A stretch of 64,000 bases of DNA from Cryptomeria japonica (GCF_030272615.1 NC_081414.1:6085001-6149000), one strand, 5' to 3'. Positions 1 through 13,378 are shown, counted from the stretch's first letter. Translations and numbers: made by a program. Notes: generated by a model from the sequence alone, not told the origin.

Positions 1-2004
1 CAAATGGATGACCCTTATTGATATGCAAAGGAGTATGACTTAGGTGTAACCTAACCTTGGTACTTGACAATGAACTTTGCAAAATGCAACCTAGGAGGAA
101 CCTAAATGTAAGTGACATGAATGTTAAGACAAGATTTTGAACAATGTTTGACAACAATGTTTGAAAGTATTTTGAAGTTTGTTGGATGAAATTCTCTTAT
201 GTTTAACCTTGTTTTGAATCAATTTGTCTTGCTTTTGAAATGAGATGCAATTCAACTTTTGACAAGTAAAGAAGACAAGATATTTTAACATAGACTCAAG
301 ACAATCATGCTCATTCCCAAATTTCTTATGGTAGGCAAGGACATTAGGTACTTGAGAGGTAGACTTGTTATAGGATTCAAGGAGAATACATAGATGCTTG
401 ACCCCACGGGATCCCCTCCACGACACTCACTTCTCAGGGCAGCCAAGCATCAGTCCCCATGGAAATCTCCCCATGGCGAACTTAGTATCTCTTCCAAGTA
501 TCCGAACTTGTCCTTCTCAAGCAACTAGAAGGGTTTTTGGCCTCTAAAAACAAGGTGTTTAGTAAGGATTATTGTTAAGCGTTACTCCTTGATGTCACGC
601 AAGCGTGATTGAGACATTAAGCCCATCAAGATACCAAACAAATGTAGTCATGCAAGCACGATTTAGACCAAGAGGCCCTACTTAGATGTTGATATGAGAA
701 AGAGTTCAAGGGTCATCACTTCCCAAGTAACTACAATTCCCACGTAACCCTTCCTTCAAAGCTTTCGCCCATCAGGTATTTGTTTATAGTGAGTTAGAAT
801 GCCAAGGTATTCTAGCCGTACTCACTTTGGGTCATTCCCTTCTCATGATTATCACTTGCTTGCAAAAGCAAAGTGGTCGGGAAGGCAGGCCCTCTAAAGG
901 TGACACTCAATCAAAGACACGAGCATGGTATCGAAGATCTGGATTTCTGATCACCCTAAGAAGGATGAGAGCATACTCTCCTACTCCAATGTCACACTCA
1001 ACAATCAAAGCAAAAACATGTTCATTCCAACCTATTTATAAATCACTAGATGCCTAAATATTAATTTCAAACACAAAGTTTAGTTGTTTCTCCAAGGCAA
1101 CCTGCAAAACCCGAGTTAGAAGTTTGATTTGTTGTCTTTGACTATCGATTCTGCATAAAACATGTTAGTAATTTGATTTGTTGTCTTTGCCATGTGTATG
1201 CCAAGATTTTGCACAGATAATTACTACCAAAAACCAAAACACAGAAAACAGAATGCAAAAACTAAACAAATTTCAAGTAAAACACTGCATTTTTACCTCT
1301 GTTCTGGACTTTACACAGGCGCAGAACTCAGGACACAGGCGCAGAATGCATGACACAGGCATAGAATGTCTTCAACATAGGCGCATAATGCATAACATAG
1401 GCGTAAGTTGCTTCACACAAGCGCAAAAGTCTCCAGAAAACCCTGCACGACCCTGTTTTTGGGTTTTTGGCCTGCAAAATCAACTTGAAAACACTCAAAA
1501 ACACCATAAAGGGGTTAGATCATAGGAAATAGGAAATCATCACAAAGCATTATAAATACTAATCATTAGCTCAATCACAAAACTAAATGCAATGATCTAT
1601 CCTAAACAACATTCAATAGAGACATGAAATAAAAACATTCAAAAACGAAAGATTATGCAAACCAAAGGTATGATTTGAATGCTTCTTCCATGTGGCTCCA
1701 TTGTTCTTCTTTCTTCTCCAAATAGCCTTTTGTTTGTGGATCTCACCTTCAAGTGCACAAACCTAATGTGAAAGCAAGACTGATATTGACATAAGAGTAC
1801 TAGAAGAAGTGATTATTTCTCATTATCTGATTCTGTGATTATGTGATTGCAAAAGTGATTACCAATTAGCCAAGATTGAAGATATTCATCCAATTTATAG
1901 AAAAATTGGAGAGATGAACAAATTAGCATGATAGTGATTTGAATGGAAATTCAAATCAAGAATAGCAAAATTATGACATGTCTATGACAAATTGCTATGC
2001 AAGG

Positions 2005-2074
2005 ATTTATGACAATTTATGACAAATTTCTATGTCAAGAATTTATGACAATTTATGACAAATTTCTATGTCAT
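2005..2074. repeat. 36-bp tandem repeat, two copies
   Basis: Two adjacent copies of an AT-rich unit begin with atttatgacaatttatg at 2005 and 2041. They lie in the AT-rich part of the LTR block and explain nothing coding. Confidence 0.7.
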
Positions 2075-2419
2075 TTCCATGAATTTAGGAGAGAAATAGG
2101 AGGAAATTGAAATTAGGAATTAGAAAATTAAGAAATTAGAGAATTAAGAATTTAGGAATTAAGAAATTGATGGAAATTAGAATTTAGGTAAATTAATTAA
2201 TAATTTGTCATTTATTAATTAACTCACAAAGAGGAATAATTAGCCAATTAAATAAACATTTAATTGTGACAAGAAGACTTAGGATAAATAAATAAATTAT
2301 TTAATCCTAGAGAAAGAAATGACACACAAGGTTAAATGATTAAATCACAAAACCCTAGAAGATGAATTAGGTCTTGATGAAAGATAATCGATATCGATCA
2401 TGATTTTGAATTAAATGAT

Positions 2420-2790
2420 TTGATTGATAAATATGCCAATTGACGAGGAACAATGACAAAATTGATCCAAATTGACATAATTGAGACAGACAATGTTCGA
2501 TGGCAAATTAATCGCAAAATGACAAAATTGACAAGAGGACAAGGATCGATGACAAAATAGATTGCAAGATGACAGGATTGAAAATGACCACGATCAATGA
2601 CAAATTTATCACAGAATGACAAGATCGAACATGACAACGATCGATGACAAATCGATCGCAAAATGACAAGATTGAAAATGATAAGGATTGATGACAAAAC
2701 GACAAGATTGATAAGAGGACAATGATCAATGATAAATCGATCGCAAATTCACAAGATTGATAAGAGGACAAAACCCTAATTAGGATTGAC
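2420..2790. repeat. Degenerate tandem repeats with gatcgatgacaaa core
   Basis: Imperfect units of about 40-90 bp repeat the words gatcgatgacaaa, gcaaaatgacaa and caagattga. Open frames across this stretch on the minus strand are repetitive Ser/Leu/Ile/Cys-rich translations of the repeat, so they are not called as genes. In position this is the U3-like part of the minus-oriented LTR, where tandem repeats often lie. Confidence 0.65.
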
Positions 2791-3059
2791 GATGTCCCAA
2801 AATGATGACAAATTAGCACGCATATTGATGCGACAGGATAAGATCGATCAAAATCATGATTGGATAGTGTTGTCAACAAGACCAAATTTGAGAGCGAGAC
2901 GAATGAAGAATGTAGAGGAATGACTCGATGTTCACACATGATAAAGACCAAGTGCGAATCATAGGAGAAATGTTAATGTGACGCAAAAACCTAAAATGAG
3001 GCAATGCGCAAATGTTAAAGTATGATTCCGCAAGCGTTGACCATTTTTAGGTGTCTACA

Positions 3060-4847
3060 ATAACCAGTAATATTTTGCTTAGGGACCATTACATTGAAGA
3101 GGGGTGAACCCAATAGATATAGCATCAAGGACAGGGCTAAGAATTTTTATTGGATTCACTAAACTAGGATTTGACACCCTCTATTAAGTTGAATTATGAG
3201 AATGATGAAATTAAGTTAAATGTGTTGAAATTGAAGCAAATATGCATAAATAATGAGCTATAGTCATCGAGCAAAGCCACAAACCTGGATCTGAGCAATA
3301 TGTGAGTTTTTCAATCTATTCCCAGAAGGTTATTTTGAATTGTTTTGACAAGAATTCCCATTACTTTGATCCTCCGCACTTTTTGGTGTCCAAAGGATTT
3401 TTTTCATCTCTATAAATAACTCTGATCTTGAGAATCACAACTCCATACCTGTTCTTGCACACAGTAGAGAAGGAAAAATGATTGGGAATGGGGGTTTGCC
3501 TTAGGTCAAACTCTGGTTTTGGAATTAACCATGAAATAGAAATTAAATGTAATTGAATTATTGTAATGGAAATGATTTCCTTTTGAGGGAAATGATGAAC
3601 AATGTCTAAAACACTAATGTTATACCTTTTATGCAGTTATGTTTGTCTCCATAAGGAATTAGGGTTTCATGTAGTCTTCATAAACATAGAACATGAATGT
3701 CAACTCCAAGGCTTGAATCTTGAATTCACCTCTTCTCCAATTCTTGAAAGAAGACTGATTACTTTCTCACTTCAATTTTCTAGAATGCAATTGAGATCTT
3801 GAATTCAATTGATTTGAAATGAGAGGGGTAGACCTCCTTTTATACATGCTTTTCAAAAAACAACTCAATTTTTTGACATGAGCTAACACGGGATCTAGGT
3901 TCCCACCCAAATCATGTCACCGTTAAGAGGCTCTAAAATAGGCCCAAATTGTGAGGACCAGAGCACTAGCACCCTAGTCTTGAATAATTAGGGACATAGG
4001 AAGCTGGGGGAGAAAGTGTGCATGATGAAAATTTTGAGTTTAATGCATGGTGTGAGCAAAATCAAGGCTCTGATTAGGCCTCGGGAAATGAATACCAAGG
4101 TGAGGGTCTAAATGAGGATAAAATCATAAGGGAGTACAGTTTAGAAGGCTACATTTAGCCCCCACTTTAGTGGGACTATGAGACTAAGCATACTCTCAGT
4201 AATGTACAAAGGTTTACATTGAAAACTTTCATCAAGACATCAAAGAGACAAGACACACTAAGTCCCTAGTGGACTTTAGGATCTTACTACTTCAATATCA
4301 AGATAAAATGGACATCATAAGAGAGAGATAAAATCATGACTACTATCCTAGTAAGGTTCACTTACTATGAGTCATAAAAAAGAAAAATACCAAAATTACA
4401 AAGAAAAAGGCTTAGTTTGAAAAGTAACTTGAGTATCAAGATATGTGAAAGTGTGTGCATAAAGTCAAACATTGAGCAGAGTGTATGCCTACACATTAAA
4501 GAGATTTCATATGCCTCACTAGGAGTAATTGGTTTAAGGTAGCATACATGCATCCAAAAGACAAGCACATTGCCACAATGATATGCCCCCAAGAAAAGAC
4601 AAATCAAAGGATAATGATCACAAAACACATAAGGGTTCTACTAACTCTGGGGTCAGTATGCTCTTATGACATATAATGTATATTATGAAACATCTACATT
4701 GAATTTACCTCATCCCCCAAAGGAAGTAGAACTAGAATGGAATAAGGGCACATGTTTCTTTTGAGTCAACATGGAAGAGACCAAAAGAGATCTCAATGCT
4801 TTTCATCGTCTTCAAGTAGACAACGCTAGGGACAACAAATAGTTGAA
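3060..4847. other. No gene seen; AT-rich spacer or eroded repeat
   Basis: About 1.8 kb with only short, unconvincing open frames on both strands. The text is moderately AT-rich, with no recognisable protein domain, LTR edge or tandem structure. It probably consists of eroded transposon sequence between the LTR edge at 3059 and the Gypsy fossil on the right, but I cannot classify it. Confidence 0.5.
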
Positions 4848-4884
4848 TTAAGAAACAAATAGAGGAATGTCACAAACAAGCAAG

Positions 4885-4888
<4 letters not shown>

Positions 4889-4940
<52 letters not shown>
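4889..4940. repeat. (GA)n microsatellite
   Basis: An uninterrupted run of about 26 GA dinucleotides. On the minus strand it reads as a Leu/Ser repeat, which produces an artificial tail on the open frame there. Confidence 0.95.
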
Positions 4941-4944
<4 letters not shown>

Positions 4945-5889
4945 ATGACATGAATGAAGCTAATCAAGAAAGTTATACGCCTACCAATATTATTGAACAT
5001 TGTTTTGGGAAGGTGGACAATATGCAAGAGGAGAACTTTGAGCATGATAGATGAAGCTACTACAAGTTCCAAACAAGGACCATGCACTAATGATAAGTCA
5101 CTTTGTCTACTACTAGGAGTTAGGATTAATGATTTTGAAAATTGTTTAGATAAATCATTATCAACATCAACAATCTCATATTCATCATTAGAATCATTAT
5201 CATCATCAAAATCATTAGCATCAACATTGTTATCATGAACATCATTTTCATCCATTTATTCATCAAGATTAATAAAAATAGGATCTCTAACACAAATAGA
5301 ACATGAACCATAATCTTTCTTAAGCATCTTTAATCTTGGTGATTTACGTTGAAATTCCTCTCTAGGGTTAGGTGAAGGCTAGAAAAATGGGATCACATCA
5401 ACATTTGGGTCTTCGAGGAGGAAATAGGTTGAGAAGCATGTTAACCCTCATGGTTAGCACTATGTCTCTATTAGAATTCTCTCACACAACGGTTTTGAGT
5501 GGTTTTAGCTGAGGGTTGTGAATGTTTAAGATTGATGGACATAGCTTTCTTCTCTTTCTTTAAAGGAGGAGGAATGAAAGAAGGTCTACTAGGTTGAAAG
5601 ATAGGAGATGCTAGACACTTCCCTTTGTAAGATGTAGGAGGTGGGATTGCAACATATTAAAGAGTAATAGAAGGTGTAGGAAGGAGACTGGGTCCATCAT
5701 GAGGAGGAGGAATAGGTCTAGGATCTCTAGACTTAATCAAAGAAATGATCATCTCATTCTTCCACTTTTGATAAGATGGAAAAAGAGCATCACTTTGAGA
5801 CTTATGAGGTTCAAATTGTTTAGGAAAAAAATTATCAAGATTAACAGCTCCATGCGTCATGGTGGGTTGGTTCATGGGTAATAGTACAA

Positions 5890-6800
5890 ACTCGTGTCAC
5901 ACTTTTATAAATGAAATGGAAAATGTTGATTCGACTTTTTAAATTGAATCAATAGAAAGTGAAATATATGTTTTTAATTTTAAAATGATGTAAACTAATA
6001 AGATAATTATTCTTTTTTGTATTTTATGTTTGTAATTTAAAAATTATATGAAGATAGTTTTTAATAAAGTAAACACTACAATTTAGTTGTTGATAAAATG
6101 CCAAAATTGAAGTTACACAAGGTGCCACACTTTATTTAGTAAATTTTACTTTTTTTTCTTTAATTTTTTTGTGTATTTTGATAACTCAAAACTTTAGTGC
6201 ATGGATATATTTTTTATAATTTTTTTATAAATGTATATTTTTCAATAAATTTGAAAAGTTGTGTGTATTGAAATATAACTCTTTCCATTTGGCACCACCT
6301 TTATTCTTTGTTATTCATCCAAATTAGAAAATAATTATTATCTTGAAATAGGTTCTTTTCTCTAGTGCATCTTTTTTTTTTTCAAAAATTTAAAATAAAT
6401 TTTAGTATTTTTCCTTGACAAGATAATCAATCTTATATTTTAGTTTCGATGACCTACTTTGAATCTTATATTTTAGTTTCAATGACCTACTTTCAATCTT
6501 ATATTTTAGTTTCGATGACCTACTTTCAATAAAAATGATATATAAAATATAAAAAATAATTAAAATATTAAAAGATATATATTTTGGAATATTCACTTGT
6601 AGATCTATAAAAGGGTATTTTTACATTTCAAAAAAAAAAAAATTATAAGAGTAGGAGTTGTGAAAACATCGAGTTTAAAAAAAAAAATGGTAATTAGACC
6701 TAAAATGATATAAAATATACATTTAGTGGACACTTCCAATTGGAAAAGTTGTGGCCCATATATAACATAGCTATAATGAATCTATATAGGCCATACATTT
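5890..6800. other. AT-rich block inside fossil H; no gene
   Basis: The base composition becomes strongly AT-rich, with poly-A and poly-T runs, and splits the coding remnants of H. Words such as aaggtgccacac and tttggcaccacc recur in opposite orientations within it, hinting at a degraded inverted-repeat insertion, but I cannot define ends. Confidence 0.4.
6429..6527. repeat. 33-bp tandem repeat, three copies
   Basis: Copies start at 6429, 6462 and 6495, each beginning aatcttatattttagtttc and followed by gatgacctacttt with small differences. The minus-strand open frame here is just the repeat translated. Confidence 0.9.
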
Positions 6801-7539
6801 GAATAAAATAAATTTTTAGTTAGACATATTTAAATTCACTTGTGCTAATAAGTTGGCCAGGAATGTCACACAATATTGTATTGTTACGCACATGCCATGA
6901 TTAATTTTTATGATTTTGTCATTATGAGGAAATTTTAAGTATTTATGAATAGTATAAGGAATCACTTTCATGGAAGAGATCCAATGATGTCCCAACTTCA
7001 CATGAAATTGACCTGATGTAGGAATGATAGCAAAAATGACACCTAAGCACTTAGTATCAACCTCCACAAGAAGATTAATAGAACCAATACTAGGGAAAGA
7101 GAAACCATCATACACCTTAACCACTACATCAGATTTATCATATGTTACTTGATGCAATTGTAAAGTATAAAAATATTCTTCAATTTAGGCTGCACTTGTG
7201 CTCTTTGTTGTTCATGAGGCAATGAAATTTCATCTATATCTTTGTAAGCAACAAAAATTCCCTCATCTTAGCTTTTAGAATCAAATTTTGTTCCTAATGA
7301 GGAGAATAATAACTATCACTCCTTTTTTTCAATTTTTTATTGTATCTATTCTTATACCACCTCTCTTTTTGTTTCAAAACTTCTTGATAGTCCAGTGCAT
7401 TTCTAATAAAAAAATCTTCTTCATCCCGTTCATGGTTAAGACACTTTCCTTTTGTTAAGACACTTTCCTTGCCTCTTGGCTTGAGAAGCAAAGGGCTCGG
7501 CCATGATGAAACCTTGAAGATAGGGTTTAACAAACAATG

Positions 7540-8958
7540 AAGTTCTACACTAGGGTTTTTTAATTCTATTATCAGCTCTACTCTAAGAATTCTCTAAAAC
7601 ACTCAATTGCAATAAGGAAGGTTGTAGACCAATGACTAAGGCGACAGATTGTGAGAGTTCAAGTTTTAAAACTCATTGTAGTTGTTTTCACACAAGATCC
7701 TATGCAAAACCCTAACTATAAAATTCAATTCATAGAAATCACAGAGAACACATTTTGCAAGATAATAAGCATACAAAGATTTATGTGAGGTCTATTACGC
7801 ACAAAATTTTCTTATAACAACACAATTGAGTGAATTAGTGTCTACATGTAACCACCTTGTTGGTGCAAACTAGTTGTTTTTTTAAATTTGAACGTTTTAT
7901 CATTTAACAACTATTTACCTATTTTAGTTGATAGCCAATGTAATTAAGACTCATCACCATTTGGGCCCAGTCTCATGTTGAAACAGGCTTAACTTGGTCA
8001 AGCATCTGCAATAATATTGCAACCATGCTTTAATCTTGACCCTTGATCTCACATCATGTGCTTGTAATTTAGGACCCACCGCTTTGCTTACTAGTGGCCT
8101 TATAGAGTTGGATTTTCAGGCAACTTTTGATAGTTGTGCAAGTGTGTCTATGACCTAAACTGTTGATTTCTCTAGATATAATCTGTGTTTTTGTTAAGGA
8201 CTTAGCTTGGCATTCACAAGGTCCACTAGTCCATTACCTGAATCCTTAAACACGTGACTTGTCATCATTGGTCCAGCTTGGATAATGTGGCAAAGTCATA
8301 GGCTACCCTGCTATGTCAACATTGTGGAGATTCAAAGTTAGGTCCTTAAAGCAGGTTTGATTAATTGGGCAATCATTCATAAATCTCAACTGTTCATTGG
8401 TGGTCAAGGTGTAGGGCCTATTAAAATGTTAACTTTGGGGCTATGAAATTATTTCCATGGAGCATGTTTTTCTAGTCTTGCAATTGTGCGATGATCTAAG
8501 TTGTTGATTTAGATGAAGATGCATGAGAAATGAATCCCTTTTGACAACAACACTTCAAAGATAGGAAAAGAGGCAGGTTTGAGTTAATCGTGAAATTGTG
8601 CATGGATATGGGTCGTTGATCTTGCATGATCTGCACAAAATATAGTTTCGTAATAAAGTATGAAAGGATTTGGGGATTGATCAAGTTACTCGACAATTAT
8701 AATTGCACAACACACAAATTAGGGGCGTCCATGTGGAAAGACTTACATGATGTTTAACATAAGGGTCGAGTCTTGGGTGAAGCAACAAAGCTAACACATG
8801 GGGCCAATCATTATAACAATGTAATAGACTTAGTTCATAACTTAAGTGACTACGAACCTACCATAAGAAGACAAAATGAAATATAAAAATGCTTTGAATA
8901 CAAAGAATATGCACATGCTTATGGTTTAGGGTTTAAGGATTTAGGATTTTTTAACAAG
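7540..8958. other. No gene seen; probable host sequence or LTR of an older element
   Basis: No supported reading frame or domain. This stretch was contiguous with position 34065 before element B inserted, since B's target duplication gtctg joins them. The right side (34065-34345) ends like a Copia LTR, so part of this stretch may be the left part of that LTR. I could not find a matching TG start with a target duplication. Confidence 0.4.
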
Positions 8959-8963
8959 GTCTG

Positions 8964-9426
8964 TGTTGGAAAAAATGGTGTCTCAACCTTGCATTTACAT
9001 AAGGTTACTATTTATAGTGAGTTTTTCATTTGAGAACGAAATGGTGCAAAATTATCCCTAAAGCTTCTGGTTGGCTAGATAAGCATTCCGGTAAAGTTAC
9101 ATCGCAAGATCACAACTAGTTTTGAAGAAATTAAATTTTCCATTTTGGAGGGGTCCAATGAAAAGTTTAAATAAATTTTTGAGGAATTTAGATGCCCCAA
9201 AATGCCTTGAAAAGTGAGCATAAGTGGCATAGAGACTTACGAGGCAGTAGAGCACTTCACGAGATTTCTGACACTTCAAACGATTCGTCAATAGGACACA
9301 CAATTCTTAAGTTATGGTCTTTAAAAGTTTGTACTCCTAAAATAGGAAATATAAAATACATCAGACACATAAATGAGTTGTAAAAGGGAGGGATACATTT
9401 TGATGTGTGTTTTAACATGTCATAGA
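8964..9426 (+). repeat. Element B 5' LTR, first part
   Basis: This aligns with 33161 onward of the 3' LTR, including gtgtctcaaccttgcat near the start. It stops at 9426, where element A begins, and resumes at 18868. Confidence 0.93.
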
Positions 9427-11515
9427 TGTTAGCAACAATCAAGAAGGATGACTGAGAGTGGGGGGGGTGGTAAATCAGTCTTCACCAGATCTAAACAAAT
9501 TAAACTTCAAAACATAAATTGATGCAACCATAACTGGTAAACCCTCAAAAGAGAACTGATTGGCTTATGCATCAAGAATAACACAATGAAATAAATAAGA
9601 AAACATAGCAAGATTATAGAAATAGATCATATTATTATCTTAGAACCTCTGGAAACCAACTAGTTATCATTGTAGAATCATCATAGAACATCTGGAAGTC
9701 AACCGGTTACATGAAGGCTACAAGCCAGATACAATCCAACCAAGACTCTCACAATCAACTGGATCACTAATCCCCAATCTAAATATTTATTCCGATTTCT
9801 ACCTCCACTGTCCTACAAATGATTACATAATACCCTATATGTATACCCTCTAGAACATATTCGGGTTGGCCATAAAAGATTACATTTACCAATACAGGAA
9901 AATGAAATGTGTAACTAGGTCGGCCCTAAGAATGAAAGAAATTCCTCTGGAAATAACAACCAAGAAGTGCAGATCAGTAGGAAGGTCGGCCACATGCTAA
10001 AGAACATCGGACAAGACCCCAAATAGATCCACATGCAAAGAAACTGCTCCATAAATGAAGGAAAACCAACCGGCAAGCACAAGAACTGTCCTGAAACCCA
10101 TAAATAGTCAAACTGAGAGCGATAACTAGCTAGAAAAGAATCCAAATGGACTGAAAAATATGGAATTAAGTGCATGAAACAACCTAGAGATTGAAAATAG
10201 GATCTTGAATGGAAAGCAAGCAACTATTGGCACCTATCGATAGGAACACAGAAAACTGCACACTGAACTGAACAAGAACTAAACCAAAAGGAAATATTTT
10301 TGGTTGATGCAAGATTGCTCATAGATTGGGGATTCTCCTGCATTGTAAACTGATAAACTACAATAATGAATTAGATAAGAAAATTAACATCACAACACAC
10401 AACACCAATATTTTGATGTGGAAAACCCGGCTAAGGGAAAAACCACGATGGGAACCTTCCCATAGAAAGATGATACTCTATAGTAGTATCCGAAAATATT
10501 ACAATGGGGAATGCACATGCATTCAGGAACACTGACTAGAGCTCACTGCTCAAAATATATATGCCTAGAAAGATACAACCCTCAGGGAAGTCTCACTGAC
10601 TTACAATATGATTCAGACTACAATCCGAAAGAAATGAACTGCAATGATAGCATCTACAAATCCCTGATGATAGTTCCGGTTAAGCACAATTGTCTTCTCT
10701 ACAACACCAATCTCACCTCAACACTACACTAAATGACAAGTCTCTTGTTTGTACAATCACCTCTCTTTGATATTGTAGACACAATACCGACACCTGACTT
10801 ACATAAGTATCTCACCTATAAATACAAATCATCAACCTTGATAACAAGGTCGGTTAAACCCTCGACCCTCAACTCATAATTGCAAAAATTACATTACACA
10901 ATACAAAGATTGACCACTAGACCAATATTATGATTTACATTACATAACATGGACCTAATTCAAATTCTCAAACAATCACATCCATTGGAAATCATGCCAA
11001 GATCAACCGCAACATGCTACACCACCAGAAATACCGCATAACATGAAAATCATCACCAGAAACTCGCACAACGATCAATGCAGATCACCAAAAAAAATAG
11101 GACATGACTAGGAAACACCAACAAAAATATTATAATCATTTGGAATAGTTGTACCAACACCACTTTTCAAATCTTCATTGATCAACGTCTAGAAAGCTCA
11201 AGAACACAACCAATTGACAACTATCACGAAGAAAGATAACTTGTGGAGCACCAAATCATGAACCATAAAAAATGAAGATAAACAAGATCATCCCAAAAAA
11301 TATCCCAAAGTATCAGCACAAGATCTGATCACACCAGAATATACCAGATTTTCCAAAACAATGATCAACAAAACCAAACTACAAAACTAGATCAAAAACT
11401 CTTTCCATACTCACAAGAATAAATCATAGGAATATATTGCCATCAATTACAACAACATATCCTAGCAGAAACAATGACAATAACCAATTCCAACAATTTC
11501 TCCAACAATCCAATA
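9427..11515 (-). repeat. Element A 3' LTR (left copy), with an insertion
   Basis: Aligned with the right copy at 17585-18867, it carries about 825 extra bases from about 9519. Near its start in plus-strand view is the G-run flanked by gactga and tcagtc, which forms a hairpin in the transcript. The inner edge at 11515 meets a polypurine tract. Confidence 0.9.
9519..10345. mobile_element. Unclassified 0.83-kb insertion in element A's left LTR
   Basis: Absent from the right LTR copy, where aacataaact is continuous. Flanks read ataaa on the left and gtaaa on the right, a possible target duplication. The word ttgatgcaa occurs at the left end, again near 10300 in the same orientation, and inverted near 9567, so the left end can fold into a stem. 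No coding region is recognised. It may be a short non-autonomous DNA element or an LTR fragment; the class is open. Confidence 0.6.
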
Positions 11516-11535
11516 ATCTCCCCCTTCGGCATTAT
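11516..11535 (-). promoter_or_regulatory. Element A polypurine tract
   Basis: The minus strand reads gccgaagggggagat directly before the 3' LTR. This is the usual primer for plus-strand DNA synthesis in Copia elements. Confidence 0.8.
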
Positions 11536-11834
11536 GGCAACATATGAATGTGAAAAACAATCAACACAAAGAAAGAAGATATCACCGGAAAAATCCCCCT
11601 AAGATTAAAATAGATAAAGCAGTTTTTCGCATGATCTCTCCCCCCGTTTGACAACAATGCCAAAGATCTCCAAAACAGAAATCAAACTCTCTCCCAATAC
11701 AAAATCATGAATCTCTCTCCCCCTAGATACACAACCAAATCAACAGACTACTCCAGCAGAGGAGTAGCATCAACTCATCAATCCAGATAAAAGAATAAGG
11801 CTCTAAATTGCACCGGATCAATGCAACTCAATGC

Positions 11835-13378
11835 ATATAATTCTCATTAGGAGGAGTGGATACCCCTAACTTGTCTCTCAAATAGACAAATGTATCTGCA
11901 GGCAAAGGTTTCGTGAAAATATCAGCAATTTGTTTCTTTGTAGATACATACTCCAGCTTCACCTTCCCTTCACTGACTTGCTCTCTCAAGTAGTTATATT
12001 TGATCGATATATGCTTAGACTTTTAATGTTGCACCAGATTCTTTGACATGTTTATAGCACTGGAATTATCATAGTATGTAATAGTAGGCTCATTATAAAT
12101 AGCTCTGATATCTTTCAACATTTGCTTCATCCAAACTATCTGAGTGCAATTACTAGGAACAACAATATACTCATCTTCAACAATAGATAAAGATACTGAA
12201 TCTTGTTTCTTGCTAGCCCATGAAAACAACTTCTTACCTAAAAAGAAAGCTCCACCGCTAGTACTCTTGTGATCATCAACATCACTAGCCCAATTTGCAT
12301 CAATGTAAGCACATAATATGAAATCATCATTCTTTGGATACCATAAACCATAATCCATAGTTCCCTTTAGATATTTGAATATCCTCTTAACAACAGTAAC
12401 ATGACTCTCCTTTGGATAAGCTTGATATCTAGCAACCATACACACAACATTCATAATGTTAGGCCTAGTCTGAGTAAGATATAGCAGTCCACCAACCATA
12501 GATCTGTACAAACTCTGATTGGCTTTAGGAGATTCATCATTTTTGGACAGTTTACAACTAGTCACCATAGGAGTTCCAACTGGTTTGGAATCATCTAGTC
12601 CAAACTTCTTCAATAGTTCCTTCACATACTTGGTTTGAGATGTAAAGATACCTTTTCCTATTTGTGCAATCTGTAAACCTAAGAAAAACTTCATCTCACC
12701 AATCATAGACATCTCAAATTCTTTTTGCATATCACCAACAAAATTCATACTCATATCATCATCACCACCAAAGATAATGTCATCAACAAAGACTTCAATA
12801 ATTAAAATGTCATCATTTTCAACTTTAAAGTACAAATTACTGTCAGCAGCACCTTTGGTAAATCCTAATTTCAACAAATATTTGTTCAATCTAGCATATA
12901 GGGCTCTAGGAGCTTGTTTCAGTCCATACAGTGCTTTCTTAAACTTATATACCATGTCTCCATCATCCGATAGTGAATCCATCATGTTGCTCAATATCAA
13001 CTTCTTCCTCTAGATCACCATTCAAAAATGCAGATTTGGCATCCATCTAATATACCTTGAAATCTTTATAAGTAGCATAAGTAAGTAACAGTCTAATAGC
13101 TTCAATTCTGGCAATCAGGGCAAAATTTTCTTCATAATCAATCCCTTCATGCTATGAATACCCTTTTCAAACCAGTCTAGCTTTATTTTTGACTACTTCA
13201 TTAGCTTCATTCAGTTTGTTCCTGAAAAACCCACTTAGTACAAATAACATTTTTATCCTTAGGTCTAGGCACAAGTTCACAAGTGTTGTTCTTTTCAATC
13301 CGATCCAACTCTTCTTCCATGGCTCTTATCTAGTTATCATCTTTATAGGATTTAGAAACATCTTTAGGTTCAAATTTT
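11835..13378 (-). pseudogene. Element A reverse transcriptase and RNase H
   Basis: This minus-strand stretch carries Copia reverse transcriptase landmarks: KKALYGLKQAPRALYARLNK, then the catalytic core VFVDDIIFGGDD. RNase H follows with CAYIDANWASDVDDHKSTSG, WASKKQDSVSLS and the WMKQMLKDI region. The enzyme would copy element RNA to DNA in cytoplasmic particles and degrade the RNA strand. The polyprotein tail continues to about 11835. The longest single open stretch is 13000-12023. It is broken. On the right it meets the solo LTR inserted at 13379. Confidence 0.9.

Larger units (their letters stand above)
1..3059 (-). mobile_element. Gypsy-type LTR block, minus orientation, left part unresolved
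   Basis: Read on the minus strand, the block begins at 3059 with TGTAGACACCTAAAAATGG, a start typical of plant Gypsy LTRs. Sequence to the right of 3059 changes character, so 3059 is taken as an LTR edge. A TATA-like TATTTATAA at about 1033-1043 would suit transcription toward the window start. A change to less AT-rich sequence near 360-480 could be the end of the LTR and start of a leader, but I find no convincing primer-binding site. No coding region is supported: the open stretches in it are low-complexity or chance. It may be a 5' LTR whose body lies left of the window, or a solo LTR. Confidence 0.5.
4848..7533 (-). pseudogene. Gypsy fossil H: eroded gag/protease and acidic spacer
   Basis: Several minus-strand open stretches lie in order from right to left. 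At 7533-7294 is a charged stretch. At 7157-6816 is a retropepsin C-terminal-like segment with GSINLLVEVDTKCLG, FAIIPTSGQFHVKLGH and WISSMKVIP, as in plant Gypsy proteases. At 5875-5657 is a stretch with a KWKNEMI motif followed by a proline-rich run, and at 5255-4848 an Asp/Asn-rich acidic stretch. The protease segment is the main support for Gypsy; the rest is assigned by position. No reverse transcriptase follows on the left. It is broken, with many breaks, and interrupted by an AT-rich block at about 5890-6800. Confidence 0.5.

Noticed and set aside
2398-2951. Two overlapping minus-strand open frames rich in Ser, Ile, Leu and Cys
   Set aside because: They translate the degenerate tandem repeats and have no domain; overlapping frames show the same repeated words.
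6429-6527. Three regular 33-bp repeats considered as a CRISPR-like array
   Set aside because: There are no distinct spacers between copies, and the context is plant nuclear repeat DNA; it is a plain tandem repeat.
7859-8958. tgttggtgcaaac at 7859 considered as the start of the older LTR that hosts element B
   Set aside because: No target duplication could be matched with the end near 34345, so the start is left open.
10326-10732. Two plus-strand open frames near 10.3-10.7 kb
   Set aside because: They lie inside the left LTR of element A and have no counterpart kept open in the right LTR.
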